Assembly: GCF_002024505.1 (NCBI RefSeq)
Contig: NZ_CP019402.1
Coordinates: 620,001 to 684,000 of the forward strand
Source of the DNA: Plantibacter flavus
GTDB lineage: Bacteria; Actinomycetota; Actinomycetes; Actinomycetales; Microbacteriaceae
DNA length: 64,000 bases
Reading direction: 5' to 3'
In this document: piece after piece, positions 42,018-51,733 of the stretch
Position numbering within the stretch: position 1 is the stretch's first letter
Layout: each line of letters starts with the position of its first letter
Made by a program: the position numbers and the translations under genes
Notes under the pieces: generated by a model
Seen by the model: only the letters and a program-made list of their open reading frames with translations
The model's database searches: none
Told to the model about the DNA's origin: nothing

Positions 42018-42482
42018 TCAGGTCTCGGGTTCCGCAGGCATCACCACCTGCGGTCGCACGTGCTCGTAGACGACGCTCGTCCGGACGTCCGCGACCTCCT
42101 CGCGCTCCGTGAGCTTGTCGATGACGAAGGCGTAGAGCGCGTCGTTGTCGGTGACGGCGACCTGGAGCAGGAAGTCCTCGTTCCCTGAGACGACGAAGAC
42201 GCCGATGGTCTCGGGGAGGGTGATCGCCCAGCTGCGGAACGCGTCGATGTTGACGCGCGACGGCGGCCGGATCCGGATCGCGATGAGTGCTTGGACGGAG
42301 CGACCGAGCGACGGCAGATCGACGTCGAGTCGCGCGCCGCGGATGACGCCGCGGCGGTACAGGCTGCGTGTCCGGTCGAGTGCGGTGGTGGGGGAGACGC
42401 CGACCGCGGCCGCGATGTCGCGGTTGGTGCGCCGGGCATCACGTTGCAGTTCGCGCAGGATCGCCGTATCAAGTTCGTCCAT
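42018..42482 (-). CDS. Lrp/AsnC-family regulator
   Basis: A 154-residue regulator. The HTH lies at about residues 1-50 (MDELDTAILRELQRDARRTNRDIAAAVGVSPTTALDRTRSLYRRGVIRG) and a RAM/ActH ligand-binding ferredoxin fold follows (ALIAIRIRP, VFVVSGNEDFLLQVAVTDNDALYAFVIDKLTEREEVADVRTSVVYEHV). A CAGAAT -10 box lies 7 nt before the ATG (leaderless). It is divergent from a DUF2000 gene, the usual target of a local Lrp. Confidence 0.9.
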   Translation of the reverse strand: MDELDTAILRELQRDARRTNRDIAAAVGVSPTTALDRTRSLYRRGVIRGARLDVDLPSLGRSVQALIAIRIRPPSRVNIDAFRSWAITLPETIGVFVVSGNEDFLLQVAVTDNDALYAFVIDKLTEREEVADVRTSVVYEHVRPQVVMPAEPET

Positions 42483-42588
42483 GGCGGTGATTCTGCCAGA
42501 TGCACCGAACGATGTACGGCTGCAATCCGCGCTCCCCTCTGATCGACGTAGCCTGAGGGTCGATTCGCGTACGACATCAGGGAGAGAC

Positions 42589-43062
42589 ATGACGGAAGAA
42601 CAATTCGTCGGCTTCGCGCCGGAGGAGATCGACACGGCGGCGCCCACGCGGTCCGCCCGGCTGAAGTGGGTCGTCGTCGTGCAACAGGATCTTCCGGCCG
42701 GTCGTGCCGTGAACGCGGCGGCCTGCGTCGCAGCGGCGATCGGAGCCGGGGTGCAGGGACTCCTCGGACCGGACGCCGTCGACGCCGACGGCTCGGCTCA
42801 TCCCGGACTGCCGTGGGCCGGGTGCAGTGTGTTGTCCGCTCCGGCTGCGCAACTGGCGGCGATCCGGGCCAAGGCGGCGGGGTCGGACGGCGTGCTCGTC
42901 GTCGACATGCCGGAGGCGGCCCAGCTCACCCGGGTCTACGACGAGTACCTCGAGGTGGTTGGGGACACCGTGTCGGATGCACTCAACCCGCTGGCCGTCG
43001 CCCTGGTCGGGCCGCGCAACCGGGTGGACCGGATCGTCGGGCGACTGCCGCTGTTGGCCTGA
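42589..43062 (+). CDS. DUF2000 family protein
   Basis: A 157-residue protein with LKWVVVVQQDLPAGRAVNAAACVAAAIGAG at its core and LPWAGCSVLSAPAAQLAAIRAKAAGSDGVLVVDMPEAAQLTRVYDEYL further on. The fold is related to peptidyl-tRNA hydrolase 2 (PTH2-like). GGGAGAG precedes the ATG. It is divergent from the Lrp gene and probably regulated by it. Activity unknown. Confidence 0.83.
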   Translation: MTEEQFVGFAPEEIDTAAPTRSARLKWVVVVQQDLPAGRAVNAAACVAAAIGAGVQGLLGPDAVDADGSAHPGLPWAGCSVLSAPAAQLAAIRAKAAGSDGVLVVDMPEAAQLTRVYDEYLEVVGDTVSDALNPLAVALVGPRNRVDRIVGRLPLLA

Positions 43063-43121
43063 AAGCGCACGTGTCAGGGCTTGAGGGAGATGGGGTGCGG
43101 CGGGCTGGCTAGGGTTGGCGG

Positions 43122-43820
43122 GTGAGCACCACCGTCCATCCCACGCAGGTCGCGCCGTCCGCGGCCGTCGTCACCGCCAGCCGTGTGGTCTACCTCCTGA
43201 TCGCCGTGATCATCGCGATCTCCCTTGTCATCCAGATCGTCCTCGTCATCACCGGCGGCGCCGACGCCCGCTCGGGTGGTGTGGACATGTCCGTCGACCT
43301 CGCGACCCGGTTCGCACGCATCTTCAGCGCGTTCACCATCCTCAGCAACCTCATCGTGCTCACCGTGTCCGTCCTGCTGGTGATCGACCCCCTGCGTGAC
43401 GGCCGGCTGTGGCGGGTGGCGCGGCTCGACGCCCTGCTCAGCATCGTCATCACCGGCATCGTCTACGCGGTGGTCCTCGCGCCGCAGGTGAACCTCACGG
43501 GGTGGGCGCTCGTCATCACGATCGGGTTCCACTACCTCTCGCCGTGGCTCACGCTCGGTGCCTGGCTCGTGTTCGGTCCGCGTCCGCGCTTCACCTGGAT
43601 CACCGTCGCCTGGGCGTTCCTCTGGCCGCTCGCCTGGGTGGTCTTCACCTTCATCCGTGGCGGCATCACCGGCTGGTACCCCTACCCCTTCCTCGATGCG
43701 ACGCAGCTCGGCTTCGACGGTGCCGTCCGGAACGCGCTCATGGTGCTCGTCGTCGCGATCGTGTTCGCCGTGCTGCTCAAGCTCGTCGACCGGGTGCTGC
43801 CCGCCACGCTCCGCCGCTGA
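43122..43820 (+). CDS. Pr6Pr-type six-helix membrane protein
   Basis: A 232-residue protein with six predicted transmembrane helices (RVVYLLIAVIIAISLVIQIVLVI; IFSAFTILSNLIVLTVSVLLVID; ALLSIVITGIVYAVVLAP; ALVITIGFHYLSPWLTLGAWLVF; TVAWAFLWPLAWVVFTFIRG; NALMVLVVAIVFAVLLKLV). FTILSN, FHY-SP and GWYPYPFLD are Pr6Pr (FAR-17a/AIG1-like) signatures. The GTG start is 6 nt after a TAGGGT -10 box (leaderless). Function unknown. Confidence 0.85.
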   Translation: MSTTVHPTQVAPSAAVVTASRVVYLLIAVIIAISLVIQIVLVITGGADARSGGVDMSVDLATRFARIFSAFTILSNLIVLTVSVLLVIDPLRDGRLWRVARLDALLSIVITGIVYAVVLAPQVNLTGWALVITIGFHYLSPWLTLGAWLVFGPRPRFTWITVAWAFLWPLAWVVFTFIRGGITGWYPYPFLDATQLGFDGAVRNALMVLVVAIVFAVLLKLVDRVLPATLRR

Positions 43821-43894
43821 GGTGCGGGAACTGGTCGCCCGGCAGCGTTCCGGGTGACCACCTGCCTCACTTCGGGGCCGTGTCAGGATGGGGC

Positions 43895-44380
43895 ATGCCC
43901 GTCGTCGAATCCCGCTGCACCGTGCCCGTCCCGCCCGATGTCGCGTTCGCGATCTCCCAGACGACGGGCGAAACCCGGATGCGCTGGGACCCGTTCATCC
44001 GGCGGCAGCACTTCCTCGACGGCGCGAAGGAGGCCGCCAAGGGCGTCCGCACCTTCACGGTCCAGCGGTTCGGGTTCCGGATGGTCAGCGAATACGTCTC
44101 GTACCACCCGCCGACCAACGTCGGCATGAAGATGACGAAGGGCTCATGGTTCTTCGAACGGCTCGCCGGCGGCTGGCGCTTCAGCCCGGTGGACGGCGAC
44201 GACCAGCGCACCCTCGCCGTCTGGCGCTACAACTTCACGTGCAAGCCGCGGTGGCTGGCACCGATCGCCGAGCGCATCGGTGCGATCGTCCTGCAGCGCG
44301 ACATCGACCGCCGGATCCGAGGCTTCGCGCGCGGCTGCGAGGACCCCGTGGTGCTCGCCGCGGTCGCTGCAGCGAACTGA
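43895..44380 (+). CDS. SRPBCC family protein
   Basis: A 161-residue START-like protein: VVESRCTVPVPPDVAFAISQTTGETRMRWDPFIRRQHFLDGA, MVSEYVSYHPPTNVGMKMTKGSWFFERLAGGWRF and the final helix IGAIVLQRDIDRRIRGFARGCEDP. The start has no SD; CAGGAT 5 nt upstream suggests a leaderless mRNA. Hydrophobic ligand unknown. Confidence 0.8.
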   Translation: MPVVESRCTVPVPPDVAFAISQTTGETRMRWDPFIRRQHFLDGAKEAAKGVRTFTVQRFGFRMVSEYVSYHPPTNVGMKMTKGSWFFERLAGGWRFSPVDGDDQRTLAVWRYNFTCKPRWLAPIAERIGAIVLQRDIDRRIRGFARGCEDPVVLAAVAAAN

Positions 44381-44387
44381 TCCGGCA

Positions 44388-45140
44388 CTAGCGGGCGAGG
44401 AAGGAGCCGATCCCGAACCGGGCGGTCACGCCGGGGCTGAAGAGCACCGAGTCGGGCTCGTGCTCGACGACACCCGGGAGGCCCGCCGCCGCGCAGAGCT
44501 CGTCGCGCAACGACGTGACGCGAGCCGGGTGCAGGACCCAGGGTTCGTGCTCGTTCGGCAACCACTGCGTCCGACCGAAGCGGTTCTGGAAGAGCCCCCA
44601 CCGCGCCGTCAGGAACTGTGACAGCTCGTCGACGACGGTCGTCGTCCGGTCGACATCGACGCCGAGCTGGAAGCCCGGACCCCGTGTCGTCGGCGACGTG
44701 GTAATCCGCCGCGACGCGTACTCCCAGCCGTCGTCCGTCGGCCGTTGCGCGGTCCGCGCCCACCGGTAGGGCAGACCGAACATCGCGCGAGCCGCGAGGA
44801 CCGCCGGCAGGCTCGACGCCTCGAGTGACCGGAACACGACGCCGCGACGCCCCTGGGCGTCGACCCCGTACAGCCGGACGTTCACCTCGGTGAAGGATCC
44901 GCCGATGGGCGACGGTGGTAGCGGACCGATGCGGGCGTCGCCCAACTGGAAGGCGATGAGTCCGACCCAGGTGGAACCGTCGAAGACGTCGGGGACCACC
45001 CCTCGTGGGAGCAGTGGCGCGACGGCGTTCGCCGGGACGCGCCAGTGCACGAACGCCAGGTCCCTCCATTCCTGCGCCGCGACGACCGGGCCGGACAGTG
45101 CCGGTGCGCTCGAGGCGATCGGCCTGGGCTCGCCGATCAT
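44388..45140 (-). CDS. DUF2071 (YqjF-like) protein
   Basis: A 250-residue protein: WRDLAFVHWRVPANAVAPLLPRGVVPDVFDGSTWVGLIAFQLGDARIG, SFTEVNVRLYGVDAQGRRGVVFRSLEASSLPAVLAARAMFGLPYRWAR and FLTARWGLFQNRFGRTQWLPNEHEPWVLHPARV are all typical. Its ATG overlaps the stop of the FAD monooxygenase by 4 nt, so they form an operon. Function not established. Confidence 0.86.
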   Translation of the reverse strand: MIGEPRPIASSAPALSGPVVAAQEWRDLAFVHWRVPANAVAPLLPRGVVPDVFDGSTWVGLIAFQLGDARIGPLPPSPIGGSFTEVNVRLYGVDAQGRRGVVFRSLEASSLPAVLAARAMFGLPYRWARTAQRPTDDGWEYASRRITTSPTTRGPGFQLGVDVDRTTTVVDELSQFLTARWGLFQNRFGRTQWLPNEHEPWVLHPARVTSLRDELCAAAGLPGVVEHEPDSVLFSPGVTARFGIGSFLAR

Positions 45141-46345
45141 GCCAGGTGTTCGTACTCGGGCAGGTCGATCTTGTCGGCCGGCGGGGAGAACAACTGCGCA
45201 CCGACGAGCTTCGCCGGCTTCGACCCGGCCACGCGGAGTGCGGTGCGGAAGGCGGCGACGCCGGCCTTCGAGGTCGGATTGGCGAGCTGCGGCGTGCCCG
45301 GCGGCAGCGACTGGGCCTGCTCGACGTAGGGGCGCATGATGCGTTCGTACCCGCGGAAGGCGTCCCGGTGGTGCACGTGCGCGGCCAGCTCGCCGGCCAG
45401 CACGTAGGCGCCGACGATCGACAGGCTCGTCCCCATGCCGCTGACGGGCGACGCGCACCAGGCCGCGTCGCCGAGCAGCGCGACCCGTCCGGATGCCCAG
45501 CGGGGCGTCCTGACCTGGCCGATGGACTCGTAGTAGACGTCGTCGCTGTCGTCGAGGTGCCCGAGGATCCGGTTCGCCTGCCAGGGGAGTCCGACGAAGC
45601 GGTTCCGGAGGTGCCGTCGCTGCGCGTCGAGGTCGCGGCGCGCGGGGACGACGCCGTCACCACGGTCGGACGTGACCTCCGTCAACACCGCGCGAGTGGT
45701 GCCGTGCCGGTCGGGTCGGAGCGTGACGCTACGGCCGCCGACGCCCGAGTACCACTGCCACCACGGCACGTCGGCGTCGTCGCGCGGAATCGTGAGGTAC
45801 GTCATCTCGAGCCTGAGGGACCGGGTCACCGCCTCGCCGGGGAAGGCCAGCTCGCGGGTCGACGATCGGATGCCGTCCGCCGCGATCACGAGGTCGAACG
45901 CCTCGTCCGCTCCATGCGCGAAGGACACGAGGACCCGTTCGCCGTCGTCGTCGAGGGCCGTGATGTGGTCGCCGTAGCGGTAGGTGGTGGTGCCGTCCGT
46001 CGCATCGATGAAGATGCGGGCCAGGTCACCGCGCAGGATCTCGACCTCGGCGGTCGCGCCGTCGGTCTCGGAGTCCGACACCGGGAATTCGGCGATCGTC
46101 TCACCGGCGTCGCCGACGAAGCGTGTGCCGCGTTCGCCCGTGGTCGCCTCGCGCGCCGCGTCCTCGAGGCCAGCGCGTCGCAGGACCTCGCGAGCGGCGC
46201 CGCGCACGTCGATGTTCTGGCCGCCGTCGCGGAACGCCGGCGCGCGCTCGATCACCGTCGTCTCCCAGCCGTAGCGGTTCATCCAGAAGGCCAGGCCGGG
46301 GCCGGCGATGCTGGCTCCGGAGATCAGGACGCGGGGAACGGTCAT
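45137..46345 (-). CDS. FAD-dependent (group A) monooxygenase
   Basis: A 402-residue flavoprotein hydroxylase: RVLISGASIAGPGLAFWMNRYGWETTVIERAP is the FAD Rossmann motif, RGDLARIFID and LVIAADGIRSSTRE the DG motif, and RVALLGDAAWCASPVSGMGTSLSIVGAYVLAGEL the GD motif. GAGAGGTGG precedes the ATG at 46345; the frame is open far upstream on the opposite strand of the alpha/beta hydrolase, but only this start fits homology. The tail resembles tetracycline-monooxygenase-like or PgaE-like enzymes. Substrate unknown. Confidence 0.88.
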   Translation of the reverse strand: MTVPRVLISGASIAGPGLAFWMNRYGWETTVIERAPAFRDGGQNIDVRGAAREVLRRAGLEDAAREATTGERGTRFVGDAGETIAEFPVSDSETDGATAEVEILRGDLARIFIDATDGTTTYRYGDHITALDDDGERVLVSFAHGADEAFDLVIAADGIRSSTRELAFPGEAVTRSLRLEMTYLTIPRDDADVPWWQWYSGVGGRSVTLRPDRHGTTRAVLTEVTSDRGDGVVPARRDLDAQRRHLRNRFVGLPWQANRILGHLDDSDDVYYESIGQVRTPRWASGRVALLGDAAWCASPVSGMGTSLSIVGAYVLAGELAAHVHHRDAFRGYERIMRPYVEQAQSLPPGTPQLANPTSKAGVAAFRTALRVAGSKPAKLVGAQLFSPPADKIDLPEYEHLA

Positions 46346-46474
46346 GGTGGTGCCACCTCTCGAGGAGCGTGGGACTGCCGCTCCGGTTGCCTCCATCATC
46401 GCAATCGCCGATCCGAATCCCGCATGGTTGACAGCTCCGGCGGTGCAGGCGTCACCCGCTTGTACGCTGGGGGC

Positions 46475-47458
46475 ATGTCGAGGATCGAACGCAAGCGTCG
46501 CAAGCGGAGTGTGCGGGTCGATCGCGTGTACGACGGCGACGTCTACGTCCGGGTCAACTCCGTGGGATCCAGTGGCGACCGCTCCTTCATCCTCATCCCG
46601 GGCATCGGTGTCTCGTCCACCTACTTCGAACGCCTGGCGCCGCACCTCAACGAGTTCGGGCCGGTGCACGCGCTCGACCTCCCCGGCTTCGGCGGGGTGC
46701 CGCACCCCTCGTCGACGCTCACGATCCGCGAGTACGCGGACCTCGTCGGCCGGGTCATCGACGAGCTCGATCTCAAGGACCCGATCATCGTCGGCCACTC
46801 GATGGGCAGCCAGGTGGTCAGCGACCTCGTCTCCCGTCGTCCTGAGCTGTCCACCCTCGTCCTCATCGGCCCGGTCGTCGTGCCCGGTCAGCGCCGGGTG
46901 CTCACCCAGGCCGTCCGCTTCCTGCAGTCGAGCTGGCACGAACCGCTCACGGTGAAGGTGCTCGCCGTCAGCGCCTACGTCTTCTGCGGCTTCAAGTGGT
47001 TCTCTCGGGTTCTGCCCCAGATGCTCAGGTATCCGATCGAGGAGGCCCTGCCGAAGGTGCAGGCGCACACGCTCGTGATCCGCGGCGAGTACGACGCCGT
47101 CGCACCGCGCGAGTGGGTGGAGCGGGTCGGAGAACTCCTGCCCTCCTCGCGCCTCTGGGAGATCCCTGGCGCAGCGCACTCCGTCATGTACGCGCACGCG
47201 GAGGAGGTCGCCAAACTCTGCGTCGACCACGCCAGACGCACGGTGGCGGACGGTGACGACGACCGGCTCCGGGTCTACCCCGAGGACTCGGACGGGAGCG
47301 ACGACTCCGAGCCGGAGGCACCGCAGCCGAAGGCGGTCATCCAGGCTGTGCAGGGGCGCATCGAGGAGACGATCGGGATCGTCACCGACGACGACGACCG
47401 TGTGGCCGAGGGGAAGTCGCAGGTGGCCGACGCGGTCGCCTCCATCGACCACGACTGA
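46475..47458 (+). CDS. Alpha/beta hydrolase with acidic C-terminal tail
   Basis: A 327-residue protein. The basic N-terminus is MSRIERKRRKRSVRVDR. The hydrolase core has FILIPGIGVSSTYFERLAPHL, the nucleophile serine in VGHSMGSQVV, aspartate in RGEYDAVAP and histidine in GAAHSVMYAH. The last 75 residues are acidic and repetitive (YPEDSDGSDDSEPEAPQPK ... IGIVTDDDDRVAEGKSQVADAV) and not part of the fold. A TACGCT -10 box lies 6 nt before the ATG (leaderless). Confidence 0.85.
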   Translation: MSRIERKRRKRSVRVDRVYDGDVYVRVNSVGSSGDRSFILIPGIGVSSTYFERLAPHLNEFGPVHALDLPGFGGVPHPSSTLTIREYADLVGRVIDELDLKDPIIVGHSMGSQVVSDLVSRRPELSTLVLIGPVVVPGQRRVLTQAVRFLQSSWHEPLTVKVLAVSAYVFCGFKWFSRVLPQMLRYPIEEALPKVQAHTLVIRGEYDAVAPREWVERVGELLPSSRLWEIPGAAHSVMYAHAEEVAKLCVDHARRTVADGDDDRLRVYPEDSDGSDDSEPEAPQPKAVIQAVQGRIEETIGIVTDDDDRVAEGKSQVADAVASIDHD

Positions 47459-47466
47459 GCGCTCGC

Positions 47467-49125
<1,659 letters not shown>

Positions 49126-49136
<11 letters not shown>

Positions 49137-49731
49137 GGTCGGCTCGCCTGGCCAGGATCGCTCCGTGCGGTCGTTGATCGAGGCTCGTCCTGGTGTGCGT
49201 CTCGATGACCTCGAAGCCCGCTCGGCGCACGTGCTCGGCCAGTTCCGTGATCGGCCAGCGATAGGCCGTCGCCACGGCATGGTCGAACGCTTCGACCGAT
49301 GGCCCCTCGAAGCAGCCGATCAGGAGTCCACCTCCCGGCCGGAGCACGCGAGCGAGTTCCGCGAGCGGTGTCTCGATCGTGTCGGGGCGGTGGTGGATCA
49401 GCGAGTACCAGGCGAGGACGCCGCCCACCGAGCCGGTCTCAGCGTCGAGGGTGTCGAGGCTGCCGAGGTCGAACCGGGTCTCCGGGTGCTCGACGCGGGC
49501 ATGCGCGATGAACTCGGGGACCAGGTCGATGCCGCGGATGTCGAGGCCGCGCGAGGCGAGGTACGCCGTCCACTGTCCCGGGCCACAGCCGGCGTCCAGT
49601 GCGGGACCGGCGATCCGGTCGGCCCAGGAGGTCACGAGCTGCCGGTCCGACGGATGCACCGAGGCCATCGTGCCCAGCAGCTTCGCGTACTCGGTGGACC
49701 GTCGGGTGTAGGCGTCTCGGACGGTGCTCAT
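49126..49731 (-). CDS. Class I SAM-dependent methyltransferase
   Basis: A 201-residue methyltransferase. SAM motif I is ALDAGCGPGQWTAYLASRG with the acidic ligand in IRGIDLVPEFIAHAR; GVLAWYSLIHHRPDTIETPLAELARVLRPGGGLLIGCFEG gives motifs II and III. TACGGT lies 6 nt before the ATG (leaderless). The C-terminus (ADPVR) is encoded inside a family 2 palindrome. Substrate unknown. Confidence 0.88.
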
Positions 49732-49815
49732 GGCTCCACCGTAGCGAGCACGCGGCACGCTTCGCCGTCGGGATGGAGAGGCGGGCCTCGCGGTTCCGCA
49801 TGCCAACTGTTATGG

Positions 49816-49827
49816 TGTTTATAAACA
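49816..49827. promoter_or_regulatory. GntR/YtrA-type operator
   Basis: TGTTTATAAACA is a perfect 12-bp palindrome, strikingly AT-rich, placed 12 bp before the GntR start codon and probably across the promoter's -10 region. The position predicts autorepression of the transporter operon. Confidence 0.7.
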
Positions 49828-49839
49828 GATGGAGGTGCC

Positions 49840-50217
49840 ATGGGCGTCGTGATCTCGAACAGTTCGGGAACACCGATCTACGAACAGATCGAGACCCAGT
49901 TGCGCGCGTCGATCCTCGCCGGGGAGATCCCCGTCGGGCAGACGCTCCCGTCCCTGCGGCAGTTCGCGGCGGATCTCCGGGTGAGCGTCATCACCGTCAC
50001 CCGGGCCTACAACGATCTCGTCGCCGAGGGCTTGGTGCGGAGTGAGCACGGACGCGGGTTCGTCGTCCTCGACGTCGACCCCGAGACGGCGAGCACCCTC
50101 CTGCAGTCGCGGGTCGACGAGGTCATCAGCGAGCTCGTCATCGCGGCTCGGCATGCGCGTCTCAGTAGGACCGACATCCAGACACGACTCGAACAGAGGT
50201 GGAGTACCGATGACTGA
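49840..50217 (+). CDS. YtrA-like GntR-family regulator
   Basis: A 125-residue short GntR protein: winged HTH at residues 12-75 (PIYEQIETQLRASILAGEIPVGQTLPSLRQFAADLRVSVITVTRAYNDLVAEGLVRSEHGRGFVVL) plus a two-helix dimerisation tail. GGAGGT precedes the ATG. It overlaps the downstream ATPase gene by 8 bp, the usual layout for YtrA repressors controlling envelope-stress ABC transporters. Confidence 0.9.
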   Translation: MGVVISNSSGTPIYEQIETQLRASILAGEIPVGQTLPSLRQFAADLRVSVITVTRAYNDLVAEGLVRSEHGRGFVVLDVDPETASTLLQSRVDEVISELVIAARHARLSRTDIQTRLEQRWSTDD

Positions 50218-51061
50218 CAAGATCCTTCGCATCGACGGATTGCGCGTCCAGCGGCGATCATTCGCCGTCGACGACGTCTCCTTCGCGGTCGAACGCGGCA
50301 CCGTGACCGGCCTCGTCGGACCCAACGGGGCCGGCAAGACGACCACCATCCGTGCCCTACTGGGCCTGCTGACCCCCGACGCCGGCGACATCGAGGTGCT
50401 GGGGCAGCCGGCCGGTTCCCCGAGTGCGCTCGCACGCATCGGCGTCGTCCTCGACCAGCCGACCGCGGCTCCGGAGTGGCGTGTCGCATCGATCGGCCGA
50501 CGGCTCAGCCCGTTCTACCCGGAATGGGATCAGCGGCGGTTCGAGTCGTTGCTCGACCGCCTCGGGGTGCCCCACGAGCAGCGGGTCAGCGAGCTGTCCC
50601 GCGGGCAGGGCGTGAAGCTGTCGCTGTCGACCGCACTCGCGCAGCAGCCGGAACTCCTCATCCTCGACGAGCCGTCCAGCGGCCTCGACCCGGCTTCCCG
50701 GCGCGAGATCGGGGACCTGATCCGCGAGTTCATGGTCGACCCCGAGCACGCGGTGCTCTTCTCGACGCACATCACGACGGATCTCGACGAGCTCGCCGAC
50801 GACCTGCTCGTGCTCGTGAACGGCCGGGTCGCCTACGACGGACGGTTCGCCGACACCGTCGACGAGTTCGCGATGGTGCGGGGCGCGGGAGCGCCGCCGA
50901 CCGGCGAGGTGCTCGGGCTCGAGCGGCGCGGGGAGCAGTGGTCCGCGCTCATCCGGACGACGCAGATGGCGGAGTTCGGACCGGAGACCGTGATCGACCC
51001 GGCGAGCGTCGACGACATCGTCATCCACCTGGCAGCAGCACACGGGAAGGCTTCCGCATGA
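50210..51061 (+). CDS. ABC-2-type transporter ATPase
   Basis: A 283-residue ATPase with Walker A GPNGAGKTT, Q-loop-region VLDQPTAAPEWRV, signature LSRGQGVKLSLS (a variant of LSGGQ), Walker B LLILDEPSSGLDPASRRE and H-loop STHITTDLDE. YtrB-like ATPases with the SRGQ signature belong to this family. It is translationally coupled to both neighbours. Confidence 0.9.
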   Translation: MTDKILRIDGLRVQRRSFAVDDVSFAVERGTVTGLVGPNGAGKTTTIRALLGLLTPDAGDIEVLGQPAGSPSALARIGVVLDQPTAAPEWRVASIGRRLSPFYPEWDQRRFESLLDRLGVPHEQRVSELSRGQGVKLSLSTALAQQPELLILDEPSSGLDPASRREIGDLIREFMVDPEHAVLFSTHITTDLDELADDLLVLVNGRVAYDGRFADTVDEFAMVRGAGAPPTGEVLGLERRGEQWSALIRTTQMAEFGPETVIDPASVDDIVIHLAAAHGKASA

Positions 51062-51699
51062 TCGGCTCATTCATCCGCTTCGACCTGACCTCCTGGCTGC
51101 CGCGGCGGCAGACGCTCCTCCTGCTCGGCTTCGTCGCCGTCGTCGGGATCCTGCTCCCCGTGCCCGGCATGGCGATCATGGGCGCGGCGATCGTCACCTC
51201 GCTCATGATCGCCGCGCCGTTCCTCGGCGACGAGCGCGGACGCCTCGACACGCTCTACGGCATTCTCCCCGTCTCGCGGTCCACCATCGTGGTGGGACGG
51301 GCCGGCTCCATCGTCGTCTTCGCCCTGCTCGCTTCGGCGATCGCCTTCGCCGTGACCGTGCTCATGGCCGGCGTGCGCGGCGCCTCACTCGACTGGGGCC
51401 TCCTGCTCGTGATCCAGGCCGTCGCGGTCGCCTTCGTCGGGCTGTCGGCCAGCATCCAGTTGCCGGTCCTGTTCCGGATCGGATACACGCGCGGCCGACT
51501 GATCAGCTACGCCCCTGCGCTGGCGATCGCAGGCCTCGCCTGGCTCGCGCAGGCGATCGGCGTGCTGGACGGCGCGCAAGAGGCCGCCACCGGTGTTCCG
51601 CTCCCGCTCGTGGTCGGCCTCGGACTCGCGCTCGGCGCCGTCGGGATCGTCGTCGGCGTCCTCGTCGCCGTGCCCCTGTACCGCAAGCGCGAACTCTGA
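51058..51699 (+). CDS. ABC-2-type transporter permease
   Basis: A 213-residue membrane protein with about six helices (LLLLGFVAVVGILLPVPGMAIMGAAIVTSLMIAAPF; IVVFALLASAIAFAVTVLMAG; LLLVIQAVAVAFVGLSASIQLPVLFRIGY; LISYAPALAIAGLAWLAQAIGVL; LVVGLGLALGAVGIVVGVLVAVPLY). DERGRLDTLYGILPVSRSTIVVGR is typical of the ABC_2_membrane_5-like family. It overlaps the ATPase gene by 4 nt. A role in envelope stress or antibiotic export is inferred from the YtrA context. Confidence 0.87.
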   Translation: MIGSFIRFDLTSWLPRRQTLLLLGFVAVVGILLPVPGMAIMGAAIVTSLMIAAPFLGDERGRLDTLYGILPVSRSTIVVGRAGSIVVFALLASAIAFAVTVLMAGVRGASLDWGLLLVIQAVAVAFVGLSASIQLPVLFRIGYTRGRLISYAPALAIAGLAWLAQAIGVLDGAQEAATGVPLPLVVGLGLALGAVGIVVGVLVAVPLYRKREL

Positions 51700-51733
51700 G
51701 CAGTCACGGCATCCGTCCCGGGCGTTCCCGGCG

